Assembly (NCBI RefSeq): GCF_047495875.1
Contig: NC_092463.1
Location: 17,473,224-17,537,223, forward strand
DNA length: 64,000 nucleotides
DNA from: Pithys albifrons albifrons
Taxonomy: Eukaryota; Chordata; Aves; Passeriformes; Thamnophilidae
Reading direction: 5' to 3'
The translations under genes and the position numbers were made by a program. The notes under the pieces were generated by a model, which had not been told where the DNA came from, did no database searches, and saw nothing but the letters and a program-made list of their open reading frames with translations. Of the stretch, positions 60,501 to 64,000 are shown piece after piece (the stretch's first letter is position 1; every line of letters starts with the position of its first letter).

Positions 60501-61918
60501 TGGTGTCATTTTGGAAAGAAAGAAAGCAATACTGTTAGGTAATGTAAAGTTTTATATATATATATATAATTTTAGTAACAGCTGGTAGAAAGAGGGGACA
60601 TTGTTTCACTGATTTTTGAAGTGTGCAACTACGAAGAGTTACTGAGAGGCTTCTTGACATGGAGGGATGTGCTGAATTCCAGTCTTGCAGTTTAGGTTAA
60701 AGTTTCTCAGGCTTTACTTTAAACTAGGAATTTTGGGCAGTTTTTTCTTCAGTGAGAATCAGACAAGTTTTCACTCTGCTAAGTTGGGCTAACAGTTCAG
60801 TTGCTTTAAAGCTGTATTACTTTTAAGTTTATGGGGTGCTTTTTTCTTTTTTTTTTTTAAAGGAGACTTTTAAAAAGGTATTTACTGACAGTGAATAGCA
60901 CCAGACTTACAATTCTGAAAATGAATTTACTTTATTAACCATAGATTATTAAAGAAGGAATGCCCATATGTGCTTCCTCAAAGTTTACTGTCAATATGTC
61001 TCAATACTCACTTCACCTTAGGGAGAAAGAGCATTTAGTTCTTCAGTCCCTGTTCTTCTGCTGAATCTTTAATAGTAGTTCCAGGAGCAATTAGTTTTCC
61101 AGCAAGCATATCAACAAGAAGCCTGAGGGGCAGATACTGACTTACAGCTAAAATAGAAATTAAATGCATGTGTCCACAGGTGCAGTCAGTGAAATTCACT
61201 GCTACTGCTTCGGTTCCAGAGATGTTAGAAGAGTTCAAAATGTTGCTACTATGCTATTAGAATCAAATTCGACATTAGGCAGTTAATATGCATATGTGTG
61301 TATATTTAATTTAAAAAAAGCAACCCACCCCAAAACTCTAGAGAGAATTGTGATGCTTTTTTATGTGAAATGAAGTTATGGCATCTTTATAATATCTTTG
61401 GCTAAAATTAGATATCCTGAGTTTAGTTTTTTTCTTCGATCTGGGAAAAGAGTGGATTCTCAAACTTAGATGTGCCTTCTCAGCTTTCTGTGATAGCTGT
61501 GTTTCATATTATATAAATATTCAAGATAGAATAGATCTTTTCTGTAGAGGTGTTGATTGTGAATCAAATTAAAAGCCAGTGTTTCCTTTGCAGTTGTACT
61601 AATTAGGAAAACCAAATTGCTGAAGTAAATGTGTATTTAGTTTTGCTCAGTGTAGTTCTGTTTCTGTTTCACTGTCAGTGGTTAGTGGTGCTCGGTACTA
61701 AATTTGGTCACAGCAGGAACTTTATAGCACGAAACTTTGTGGGAGTAGGGCAGCTTGCAACTTGTGTATTGATACATGATTTTGTATTTTATAGCTTAGT
61801 ATGTCTGTGCTTCCTTGCAGTGATTCGGGCCGTGGGAGCAGCCTGTTGGACAGAGCCATTGCTGACAGACGGCAGCTCAACACGATCACACTGCCAGATT
61901 TCAGTGATCCTGAAACAG
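1682..61918 (+). CDS. TTC7B: TTC7B, internal part of the gene (16 spliced coding exons)
   Basis: Spliced coding span of tetratricopeptide repeat protein 7B. Segments: 1682-1836, 2564-2732, 13847-13977, 16359-16480, 27702-27780, 28849-29021, 29578-29641, 34178-34315, 35514-35597, 36761-36865, 38149-38266, 38461-38518, 42954-43026, 44294-44454, 57676-57792, 61821-61918. Every junction is AG/GT and keeps frame, giving 614 codons without a stop. The product matches vertebrate TTC7B as I recall it from about residue 41 to 655 of ~843. It fits TTC7B rather than the paralogue TTC7A, for example in [30 protein letters not shown] and [13 protein letters not shown]. Family knowledge: TTC7B is a helical TPR scaffold that binds FAM126/hyccin, EFR3 and PI4KA at the plasma membrane to support PI4P synthesis. 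Helical TPR-like pairs are visible in exons 2564, 35514-36761 and 38461-57676. The start codon, first exon, C-terminal ~190 residues, promoter and 3' UTR are outside the window. No damage is seen, so the gene looks functional. Confidence 0.96.
1837..2563 (+). other. TTC7B intron (727 bp)
   Basis: Short AT-rich intron bounded by gtatgt and ttctag. I see no repeat or RNA gene in it. Confidence 0.9.
2564..2732 (+). CDS. TTC7B: TTC7B coding exon 2 of 16 in window
   Basis: The 169-nt exon runs in phase 0 from CCA (Pro) to the first base of a Gly codon. Borders are ttctag at the 5' side and gtaagg at the 3' side. It encodes the first recognisable TPR-like helix pair, [17 protein letters not shown] followed by [11 protein letters not shown], then [14 protein letters not shown]. 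The first residue is Pro, where mammals have Ser as I recall. It is slightly more GC-rich (GCGGTGCCGCCG) than the surrounding introns. Confidence 0.96.
2875..2943 (+). repeat. 16-bp direct repeat pair
   Basis: The string aactttcaggggagtt occurs at about 2875 and again at about 2928, 53 bp apart. This indicates a small local duplication. Confidence 0.6.
3008..3417 (+). mobile_element. Probable solo LTR of an endogenous retrovirus (sense orientation)
   Basis: The block starts with TG and ends with ...atcatcaaca. It has an LTR-like order: TATAAA at 3251-3256, a short R-like stretch, AATAAA at 3330-3335, then a U5-like tract with 'ttgtctctgaacag' and a final CA. No internal retroviral region or primer-binding site follows, so it would be a solo LTR. 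The left edge is uncertain and I see no clear target-site duplication. It is more GC-rich than its surroundings. The family is not identified. Confidence 0.55.
5012..5357 (-). mobile_element. CR1 LINE, 3' fragment
   Basis: Read on the minus strand this is the CR1 3' region: GGAGAAGCGAAGGCTCCAGG, then the 'gaagaaattctc' segment, then 'atccctggaagtgttcaagg'. It is 5'-truncated, as usual for CR1, and its open frames are decay remnants. The terminal short repeats of the CR1 tail are not preserved. Confidence 0.85.
8835..8865. repeat. Short interstitial telomeric sequence with head-to-head turn
   Basis: One TTAGGGTTA unit is followed after CA by CCCTAACCCTAACCTAACCC, about three C-strand telomere repeats with one missing base. 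TTAGGGT (8835-8841) and ACCCTAA (8845-8851) form a perfect 7-bp inverted pair around TAC. Confidence 0.85.
11404..11482. repeat. Microsatellite (TATTA)n
   Basis: About 16 uninterrupted copies of a 5-bp unit over 79 bp, with no internal variants, suggesting a length-polymorphic locus. The repetitive Tyr/Ile/Leu open frames across it are artefacts of the repeat. Confidence 0.95.
12640..12708. repeat. Diverged 35-bp tandem duplication
   Basis: Two adjacent units share tatgtaagg, acac(t)gaa/aaa and gttctgctgat with a few substitutions. The first is about 12640-12673 and the second about 12675-12708. Confidence 0.7.
12765..12870 (+). repeat. Old CR1 LINE scrap
   Basis: It resembles the CR1 sense segment around 'cacctggagtactgtgtccagtt' (here gtggagccgtgtatccagtt) and then 'gagctgttggag.gggtccagag'. 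It is strongly decayed and both edges are uncertain. Confidence 0.5.
13847..13977 (+). CDS. TTC7B: TTC7B coding exon 3 of 16 in window
   Basis: The 131-nt exon completes the Gly codon left by the previous exon and ends in phase 0 after Arg. Borders are cctcacag and gtaaga. It encodes [18 protein letters not shown], a [15 protein letters not shown] helix, and [10 protein letters not shown]. The region just before the Tyr-rich helix is Ser-rich and probably a surface loop. It follows an 11.1 kb intron. Confidence 0.96.
15193..15265 (+). pseudogene. tRNA-Gln(CTG)-like pseudogene
   Basis: The 73-nt block has a perfect 7-bp acceptor stem (ggtccca/tgggacc), a near-intact A box (tggtgtaatggatagc) and the loop CTCTGAA with anticodon CTG. 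It is not a working tRNA. Two of five anticodon-stem pairs are lost (ctgga versus tccca), the D stem has a mismatch, the T loop has 8 bases (ttccaagt), and the variable region has an extra base. The T stem ctgag/ctcag pairs perfectly, but relative to the usual ccgag/ctcgg both changes are CpG deaminations, so this is not evidence of selection. Confidence 0.8.
15266..15362 (+). pseudogene. 5S rRNA-like pseudogene fused to the tRNA-like block
   Basis: It begins immediately after the tRNA 3' end. It aligns with 5S rRNA through cccgtcaggtctcagatg, then tgagcagggtc, ccggttagtac and cgggtgctgt. These are the internal promoter and 3' parts of 5S. The segment normally lying between ggttagtac and cgggtgctgt (about 26 bases) is missing. 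In 5S both sides of that gap carry TAC, which fits a microhomology deletion. The first ~40 bases are weakly similar only. Confidence 0.72.
16359..16480 (+). CDS. TTC7B: TTC7B coding exon 4 of 16 in window
   Basis: The 122-nt exon starts in phase 0 with Val and ends after two bases of a Gly codon. Borders are a long T tract ending in attag, and gtgaga. It encodes [14 protein letters not shown], a likely flexible Pro-rich link, followed by the helical [20 protein letters not shown] segment. The AN at residues 3-4 of the exon differs from the mammalian LS as I recall it, a conservative spot for change. Confidence 0.95.
21640..21775 (-). repeat. CR1 LINE 3' tail
   Basis: On the + strand it reads caggttgaaaggggcttt, ggccatctgggccacacccc, then agcagcttggtcagag. 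This is the complement of a CR1 3' end of the 'ttgaaagggacctctgg.gatcatc' type. The left edge has short agatc/taagat repeats that may be an altered CR1 terminal repeat. Confidence 0.65.
27498..27577. repeat. Microsatellite (ATCT)n
   Basis: About 20 copies of tatc with interruptions (acct variants) in the right third. It lies about 125 bp upstream of the acceptor of the exon at 27702, so length changes alter the distance to the branch-site region but not the pyrimidine tract. Confidence 0.95.
27702..27780 (+). CDS. TTC7B: TTC7B coding exon 5 of 16 in window
   Basis: This short 79-nt exon gives the third base of the split Gly codon, then [17 protein letters not shown] and TRTTQNLRM. Borders are gtatacag and gtaagt, a strong donor. 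It ends in phase 0 after Met. It is highly conserved with vertebrate TTC7B. An ATCT microsatellite lies about 125 bp upstream of the acceptor. Confidence 0.95.
27781..28848 (+). other. TTC7B intron (1.07 kb)
   Basis: Bounded by gtaagt and tttacag. More than half of it is the dispersed repeat at about 27950-28560. The rest is AT-rich unique sequence. Confidence 0.88.
27950..28560. repeat. Dispersed bird repeat, probably ERV-related
   Basis: Several blocks match a repeat I know from many bird loci: aaaagcttgtaggtcaaggt, gttactgtcacaggcaaaac, aacttaatttatgatcagtt, ccaccttcctcccaccccat, ctcctgactcttcttcctcc, and then a run of 'gctccacta/gggctgcag' units. It is GC- and pyrimidine-richer than the surrounding intron. 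I believe it belongs to a retrovirus-like family, but I cannot give the name or orientation from sequence alone. No open frame survives. Confidence 0.55.
28849..29021 (+). CDS. TTC7B: TTC7B coding exon 6 of 16 in window
   Basis: The 173-nt exon runs from [16 protein letters not shown] through [10 protein letters not shown] and [10 protein letters not shown] to a more variable loop and RVYTGE. It ends with AA of a split Asn codon. Borders are ttttacag and gtatgg. The QLAEILLRG helix and the SYWNPLE motif are typical of TTC7 proteins. The [12 protein letters not shown] part is the least conserved stretch, as expected for a surface loop. Confidence 0.96.
29022..29577 (+). other. TTC7B intron (556 bp)
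   Basis: Bounded by gtatgg and gaacag. Its left half holds the CCCTCT/TATAGA low-complexity tract. Otherwise it is unremarkable. Confidence 0.9.
29157..29252 (+). repeat. Polypyrimidine (CCCTCT)n tract followed by (TATAGA)n
   Basis: About 63 bp of almost pure C/T with CCCTCT and CCCTTCCT units is followed at 29221 by tatatatagatatatatagata. The two low-complexity types abut directly about 135 bp after the donor of the exon ending at 29021. Confidence 0.9.
29578..29641 (+). CDS. TTC7B: TTC7B coding exon 7 of 16 in window
   Basis: The 64-nt exon completes Asn and encodes [21 protein letters not shown], then ends in phase 0. Borders are gaacag and gtaggt. The [18 protein letters not shown] sequence is a near-invariant signature of TTC7 proteins. 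Confidence 0.95.
31371..31484 (+). mobile_element. CR1 LINE 3' terminal fragment
   Basis: Sense CR1 end: ggttggatgggggtctgaga, cctggtctggtggaaagtg, ggtcccttccagcccaaagc, and the terminal attctgtgattctctgat with the 8-bp-type CR1 tail repeats. It is heavily 5'-truncated (about 115 bp). Confidence 0.88.
31553..32520 (-). mobile_element. CR1 LINE, ~970-bp 3' part with ORF2 remnant
   Basis: On the minus strand it retains about 160 codons of open frame at 31959-32447. The C-terminal CR1 polymerase signature is visible as [19 protein letters not shown] followed by [10 protein letters not shown]. Frameshifts and stops separate it from the rest of ORF2. The left end (caatcacagagtgaggaagg) is the CR1 3' terminus. 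It lies tail-to-tail with the fragment ending at 31484, about 70 bp away. Confidence 0.9.
34178..34315 (+). CDS. TTC7B: TTC7B coding exon 8 of 16 in window
   Basis: The 138-nt exon is symmetric (phase 0 to 0). It encodes [20 protein letters not shown], then [20 protein letters not shown] and LSE. The acceptor is gtttcag. The donor reads GAG|gtttgt, which lacks the usual purine at +3 and A at +4 and is the weakest donor of the gene in this window. [11 protein letters not shown] is the loop and start of a TPR-like repeat finished by the next exon. Confidence 0.95.
34316..35513 (+). other. TTC7B intron (1.2 kb)
   Basis: Bounded by the weak donor gtttgt and by aattag. AT-rich, with no repeat or RNA gene seen. 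Confidence 0.9.
35514..35597 (+). CDS. TTC7B: TTC7B coding exon 9 of 16 in window
   Basis: The 84-nt symmetric exon (28 codons) encodes [18 protein letters not shown] and [10 protein letters not shown]. Borders are ataattag and gtaagt. It supplies helix B of one TPR ([11 protein letters not shown]) and helix A of the next ([14 protein letters not shown]), with the usual small and aromatic spacing. Confidence 0.95.
35598..36760 (+). other. TTC7B intron (1.16 kb)
   Basis: Bounded by gtaagt and taacag. No repeat or RNA gene seen. The small open frames on either strand lack any similarity I recognise. Confidence 0.9.
36761..36865 (+). CDS. TTC7B: TTC7B coding exon 10 of 16 in window
   Basis: The 105-nt symmetric exon encodes [20 protein letters not shown] and [15 protein letters not shown]. 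Borders are tttaacag and gtaagc. [15 protein letters not shown] is a textbook TPR helix B followed by the KPDD turn. The next helix A is the IPLLAAKLC segment. Confidence 0.96.
36866..38148 (+). other. TTC7B intron (1.28 kb)
   Basis: Bounded by gtaagc and tttcag. No repeat or RNA gene seen. Confidence 0.9.
38149..38266 (+). CDS. TTC7B: TTC7B coding exon 11 of 16 in window
   Basis: The 118-nt exon starts in phase 0 with [16 protein letters not shown] and continues with [18 protein letters not shown]. It ends one base into an Ala codon. Borders are gttttcag and gtaaga. [14 protein letters not shown] is a TPR helix A with canonical small residues. Confidence 0.96.
38267..38460 (+). other. TTC7B mini-intron (194 bp)
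   Basis: This is the shortest intron of the window, bounded by gtaaga and ttttag. There is no space for more than splice signals, and I see nothing else in it. Confidence 0.95.
38461..38518 (+). CDS. TTC7B: TTC7B coding exon 12 of 16 in window
   Basis: This is the smallest exon (58 nt), separated from the previous one by only 194 bp. It completes Ala, encodes [18 protein letters not shown] and stops after AG of an Arg codon. Borders are ctttttag and gtgagt. It forms helix B of the repeat begun in the previous exon ([14 protein letters not shown] in the spliced product). Confidence 0.94.
39892..40552 (-). mobile_element. CR1 LINE, ~660-bp 3' part
   Basis: The + strand begins with the CR1 3' end complement (acagaatcataacatgg) and reads on through tttcagggatgggtcatcc and accaccctcatagtgaagaa. 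The minus-strand frame at 40334-40564 keeps the ORF2 C-terminal signature [20 protein letters not shown] and is then broken. It covers the same part of CR1 as the element at 41646 but in the opposite direction. Confidence 0.9.
41024..41645 (-). mobile_element. Full-length solo LTR of an endogenous retrovirus (antisense to TTC7B)
   Basis: Read on the minus strand it starts TGTTATGGGTTTAGG and ends CAACCCAGGACA, giving TG...CA termini over 622 bp. It carries a TATA-like tgtaaaatcc and an AATAAA (complement at 41276-41281). Its 5' ~290 bp recur inverted at 52468. Its 3' end folds on itself: tgtcctgg at 41024 pairs with ccaggaca about 33 bp further on. No internal gag/pol/env or primer-binding site is present. 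I see no target-site duplication, and the right edge abuts a CR1 exactly, so the locus was probably trimmed after insertion. The family name is not known to me. Confidence 0.85.
41646..42290 (+). mobile_element. CR1 LINE, ~645-bp 3' part
   Basis: Sense CR1: gaagagtggctggaaaactt, gtagctgaacatgagcca, ggcatcctggcttgtatcag, gcactggtgaggctgcatct, ggcctcaagttgtacta, and the 3' end ttggacttgatgatcataga followed by a decayed tail. ORF2 is broken by substitutions and indels. It starts exactly at the LTR edge. Confidence 0.92.
42954..43026 (+). CDS. TTC7B: TTC7B coding exon 13 of 16 in window
   Basis: The 73-nt exon gives the last base of Arg and then [18 protein letters not shown] and LAISRQ, ending in phase 0. 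Borders are tttttaag and gttagt. It holds the SLSP turn and the [14 protein letters not shown] helix A of a TPR. Together with the next exon it forms a 234-nt cassette whose two outer borders have the same phase (2), so joint skipping or circularisation keeps frame. Confidence 0.95.
43027..44293 (+). other. TTC7B intron (1.27 kb)
   Basis: Bounded by gttagt and aatcag. No repeat or RNA gene seen. It is the intron inside the possible two-exon circle. Confidence 0.9.
44294..44454 (+). CDS. TTC7B: TTC7B coding exon 14 of 16 in window
   Basis: The 161-nt exon encodes [38 protein letters not shown] and [15 protein letters not shown], then AT of a split Ile codon. Borders are aaatcag and gtgagt. 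It carries one complete TPR: helix [18 protein letters not shown], helix [15 protein letters not shown]. This sequence is essentially identical to mammalian TTC7B as I recall it. Confidence 0.97.
49367..49414 (+). repeat. G-run / GTTT low-complexity tract
   Basis: Five GGG runs (49367, 49373, 49383, 49402 and 49412) lie in a T-rich tract on the transcribed-RNA sense strand. This could form a loose G-quadruplex in RNA, though the third loop is long. Confidence 0.6.
52468..52787 (+). mobile_element. Truncated, fold-back copy of the same LTR (sense orientation)
   Basis: Bases 52468-52760 match the first ~290 bp of the LTR at 41024-41645 in the opposite orientation, with only about five differences by eye. 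Instead of continuing into the LTR's 3' half, the copy switches at about 52761 to the inverted LTR start. The element therefore ends in a 27-bp inverted repeat of its own beginning (52468-52494 versus 52761-52787, 26 of 27 matching). A second antisense LTR scrap of about 21 bp sits at 52435-52455. This is an internally rearranged or nested solo LTR. Confidence 0.85.
53118..53196. repeat. 40-bp tandem duplication
   Basis: Two head-to-tail units begin cccagctgttgggcagctct and end caataatggttaca (53118-53157 and 53158-53196). They differ by one base and one indel, so the duplication is recent. Confidence 0.93.
57316..57400 (-). repeat. CR1 LINE 3' tail
   Basis: The + strand reads gggatggcttgggttggaag, then agaccttgaagatcatcttg, then ccagttcctcc. 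This is the complement of a standard CR1 3' end. Similarity fades after about 57400. Confidence 0.78.
57676..57792 (+). CDS. TTC7B: TTC7B coding exon 15 of 16 in window
   Basis: The 117-nt exon completes Ile and encodes [33 protein letters not shown] and NLTNP. It ends after AG of a Ser codon. Borders are ttcactag and gtaaga. It is the last TPR before the linker ([20 protein letters not shown]). It follows the longest intron of the window (13.2 kb). Confidence 0.96.
57793..61820 (+). other. TTC7B intron (4.0 kb)
   Basis: Bounded by gtaaga and ttgcag. Only a short (TA)n at about 60555-60570 stands out. No repeat family or RNA gene is recognised. Confidence 0.88.
61821..61918 (+). CDS. TTC7B: TTC7B coding exon 16 of 16 in window
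   Basis: The 98-nt exon completes Ser and encodes [18 protein letters not shown] and [14 protein letters not shown], ending one base into a Gly codon. Borders are ccttgcag and gtaaga. This is the polar, Ser/Asp-rich linker between the N-terminal and C-terminal TPR blocks. The following exon, expected to begin with the rest of Gly, is not in the remaining 2 kb. Confidence 0.95.
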
Positions 61919-64000
61919 GTAAGAACTGCGTTGGAATGGTGAACAGGTAAAATGGTCTGGCCAGAGCTAGATTTTGCTTTAGTTTTTTTGGTTTATTCTG
62001 CAACATGAGGTTATATTTTTATTGTTGTCATGTAAGTGGAAATAGACATTGTGTGATACGTGATTTTTTCCTCTTTTATTTATAAAGTATTTGCTGACCA
62101 CGTTGTCTGCAAATATCTGTAGTATGGATCTTGCTAAGCTTAGTGTTTGTTACACAAGGGCTAAAAACCAGTATGCTGAACTAGCCTATTTGCCAAAGTC
62201 CTGCTTTTCAGTCTGTTCAGTACTTGCACGTTTTTGTTTAAAAAGTAAATCAGAAAAATTTCAGAGCACTTTAATCTCAAAAAAATTGAATTACTTAAAA
62301 TCTCAAATATATGTTAAAATGCAATTACATATGTGGGTAGACGTACTATAGACATAGTTGACATTATAAGCAAAATTTATTTATTATAAATTGTATACAC
62401 TGTCTTAGTTTTATATACATATAAAAATTGCAGTGCACAGGTGTGCTACATGAAAGTTAAGAGTGTTACATGTCAGTAAATACTGACAATATGTAATTTG
62501 GTTATAGTTATTCAGTTATCTTAATGCAAACTAATATACCTTAAAAGTTACACAGTCAGAAAGCATGTGAGACATGCATTCTGTAAATATTGCAAAAGGA
62601 ATTGTGTAACTTTTACAGTATCTTAATTGTGTTCTAAATATTGAGAGTTTTCTCTTTTCTGAGTTTTATCTTAAAACTGTAGCATGTTTTTCCTGGCACC
62701 TTTCAGGAGTGTATTTCTGCTTAATGACACTTTGACAGAAACAGCTTATGGGAAAGTTTGCCAGCCTATGAATATGAGTGCCCTTGACCCATAAGTTGAC
62801 ACATTGAAATATCTAATGTATATCTTTGTTTAATATCAGAATTGTGCAGTACAGAAAAATCCAATTTAGATATTTAACTTCAGAAAGTTAAAATTGGATT
62901 GAGTGTTCACTCAGTTTTGAATTTAAAGTGAAGTAAAAAGTGTTCTATGCTTGCTATAGTGCAAACACTTATGATTACAAAAATGAGGTCATTGATTTCA
63001 AAGAACTGCAATATGATGTGACATAATTTATCTTGGTGCCCGTAATGTGGAATCTTATGACTTCTTATATTTGTATGATTAAAATGGTGGGGATGATATT
63101 ATACCATTCTAGTGATTATTGTATACTCTAGCTCATTGTTTCATTTTTTAAGAACATAACTAAATTTTATAGGGTTCCTTTAGATACGTAGATTGACACA
63201 CCTATAGATAAAATTTTATGCCTTCAAAAAGTGCTTTTTGGGGATGGGTGTTGTGATAGGTTTTTGTGTGGTTAGTTGTGGCTTTCTGTTTGTTGTTTTT
63301 CCAATGGGGGCACACAGCTTTTGATCTATACCTCCAGGGTGTCCTATTTTATGTCTGCCACACTTGAGAGCACAGTGAATTGGTGTATTTTAAAGATGGC
63401 ACATTCCTCAGTGCTTTTAAGTAAAGATGAACCCTCATCCAAACCAGTGAGCTTTTCAAGAAGCTTGCCCCACATTCAAATCCTGCAGACAATATTGTGA
63501 CTGAAACCCAGGATGTCTGCATGCATTCTGATTTTTTGGGCAGATCCAAATTGTCCTTTTTTCTGAATCTCAGCTGTGTTGTTAGAACTTAATCTACTGT
63601 CAAGGAGAAGAAGATGGAAAATTAAAAATATGGGGTCCGTTTTTGATTATTTATCTTAACAAAAGGTAATTGTAGAGGAGGGGTAGGTGTCCTTTTGGGT
63701 TTTTTCTAAAATTGGGATGTGGAGTTCGTTTTGTTTGTTGGTGTGGTTTTTTAGTTGTTCATTTTAGCAGTACTCCATTTCTGGCAAGGACTAGAGCTAC
63801 TCTGTTATCTACTGTATGTATATAATCATATATATAAAAAATTTCCACATCCAGGATTTGTCCAGAATTCTTCATCCAGAATATTATATAAAAATTTTGC
63901 AGGAATTAAAAGGTTATGGTACTATAAAAATGAAAAAAAATCAAGCATGCCATAGTGTTTGAGGATGCTTAAGCAGACTGTCAGTAAAACATTGTTCACA
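61919..64000 (+). other. TTC7B intron (5' part, continues past the window)
   Basis: It begins with gtaaga. No acceptor followed by the expected C-terminal TTC7B sequence was found before the window ends. No repeat or RNA gene is recognised. Confidence 0.85.

Overview
The window is vertebrate nuclear DNA, almost certainly from a bird. It is AT-rich and mostly intronic, and it carries several CR1 LINE fragments, solo endogenous-retrovirus LTRs and a dispersed bird-type repeat. There are no operons, ribosome binding sites or long uninterrupted genes. The species cannot be fixed from the sequence.

One gene runs through the whole window on the + strand: TTC7B (tetratricopeptide repeat domain 7B). 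I assembled 16 consecutive coding exons from 1682 to 61918. Each has AG/GT borders, and every codon phase matches across every junction. They give 1,845 coding bases (614 complete codons) without a stop or frameshift. This corresponds to roughly residues 41-655 of the ~843-residue vertebrate protein. The first coding exon lies upstream of the window and the last few lie downstream. TTC7B is the TPR scaffold of the plasma-membrane PI4KA complex (with EFR3 and FAM126), which makes PI4P.

Layout: 1-1681, first intron tail with an old CR1 scrap. 1682-2732, two exons. 2733-13846, an 11.1 kb intron with an LTR, a CR1, a short interstitial telomeric block and a TATTA microsatellite. 13847-16480, two exons around an intron holding a tRNA-Gln-like/5S-rRNA-like chimera. 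16481-27701, an 11.2 kb repeat-poor intron ending in an ATCT microsatellite. 27702-29641, three close exons. 29642-34177, an intron with two CR1 pieces. 34178-38518, five exons, including a 194-bp intron. 38519-42953, an intron with CR1(-), LTR(-) and CR1(+) side by side. 42954-44454, two exons. 44455-57675, a 13.2 kb intron with a second, rearranged copy of the same LTR in the opposite orientation. 57676-61918, two more exons. 61919-64000, intron.

I found no new protein system. The most interesting structure is the pair of ~290-bp, nearly identical, inverted LTR segments flanking exons 42954-43026 and 44294-44454. This geometry favours exon circularisation. The predicted 234-nt circle is a multiple of three, has no in-frame stop and forms an ATG exactly at the back-splice junction. 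Next are the tRNA-Gln/5S chimeric retrosequence, the fold-back LTR at 52.5 kb and the head-to-head telomeric micro-block at 8.8 kb.
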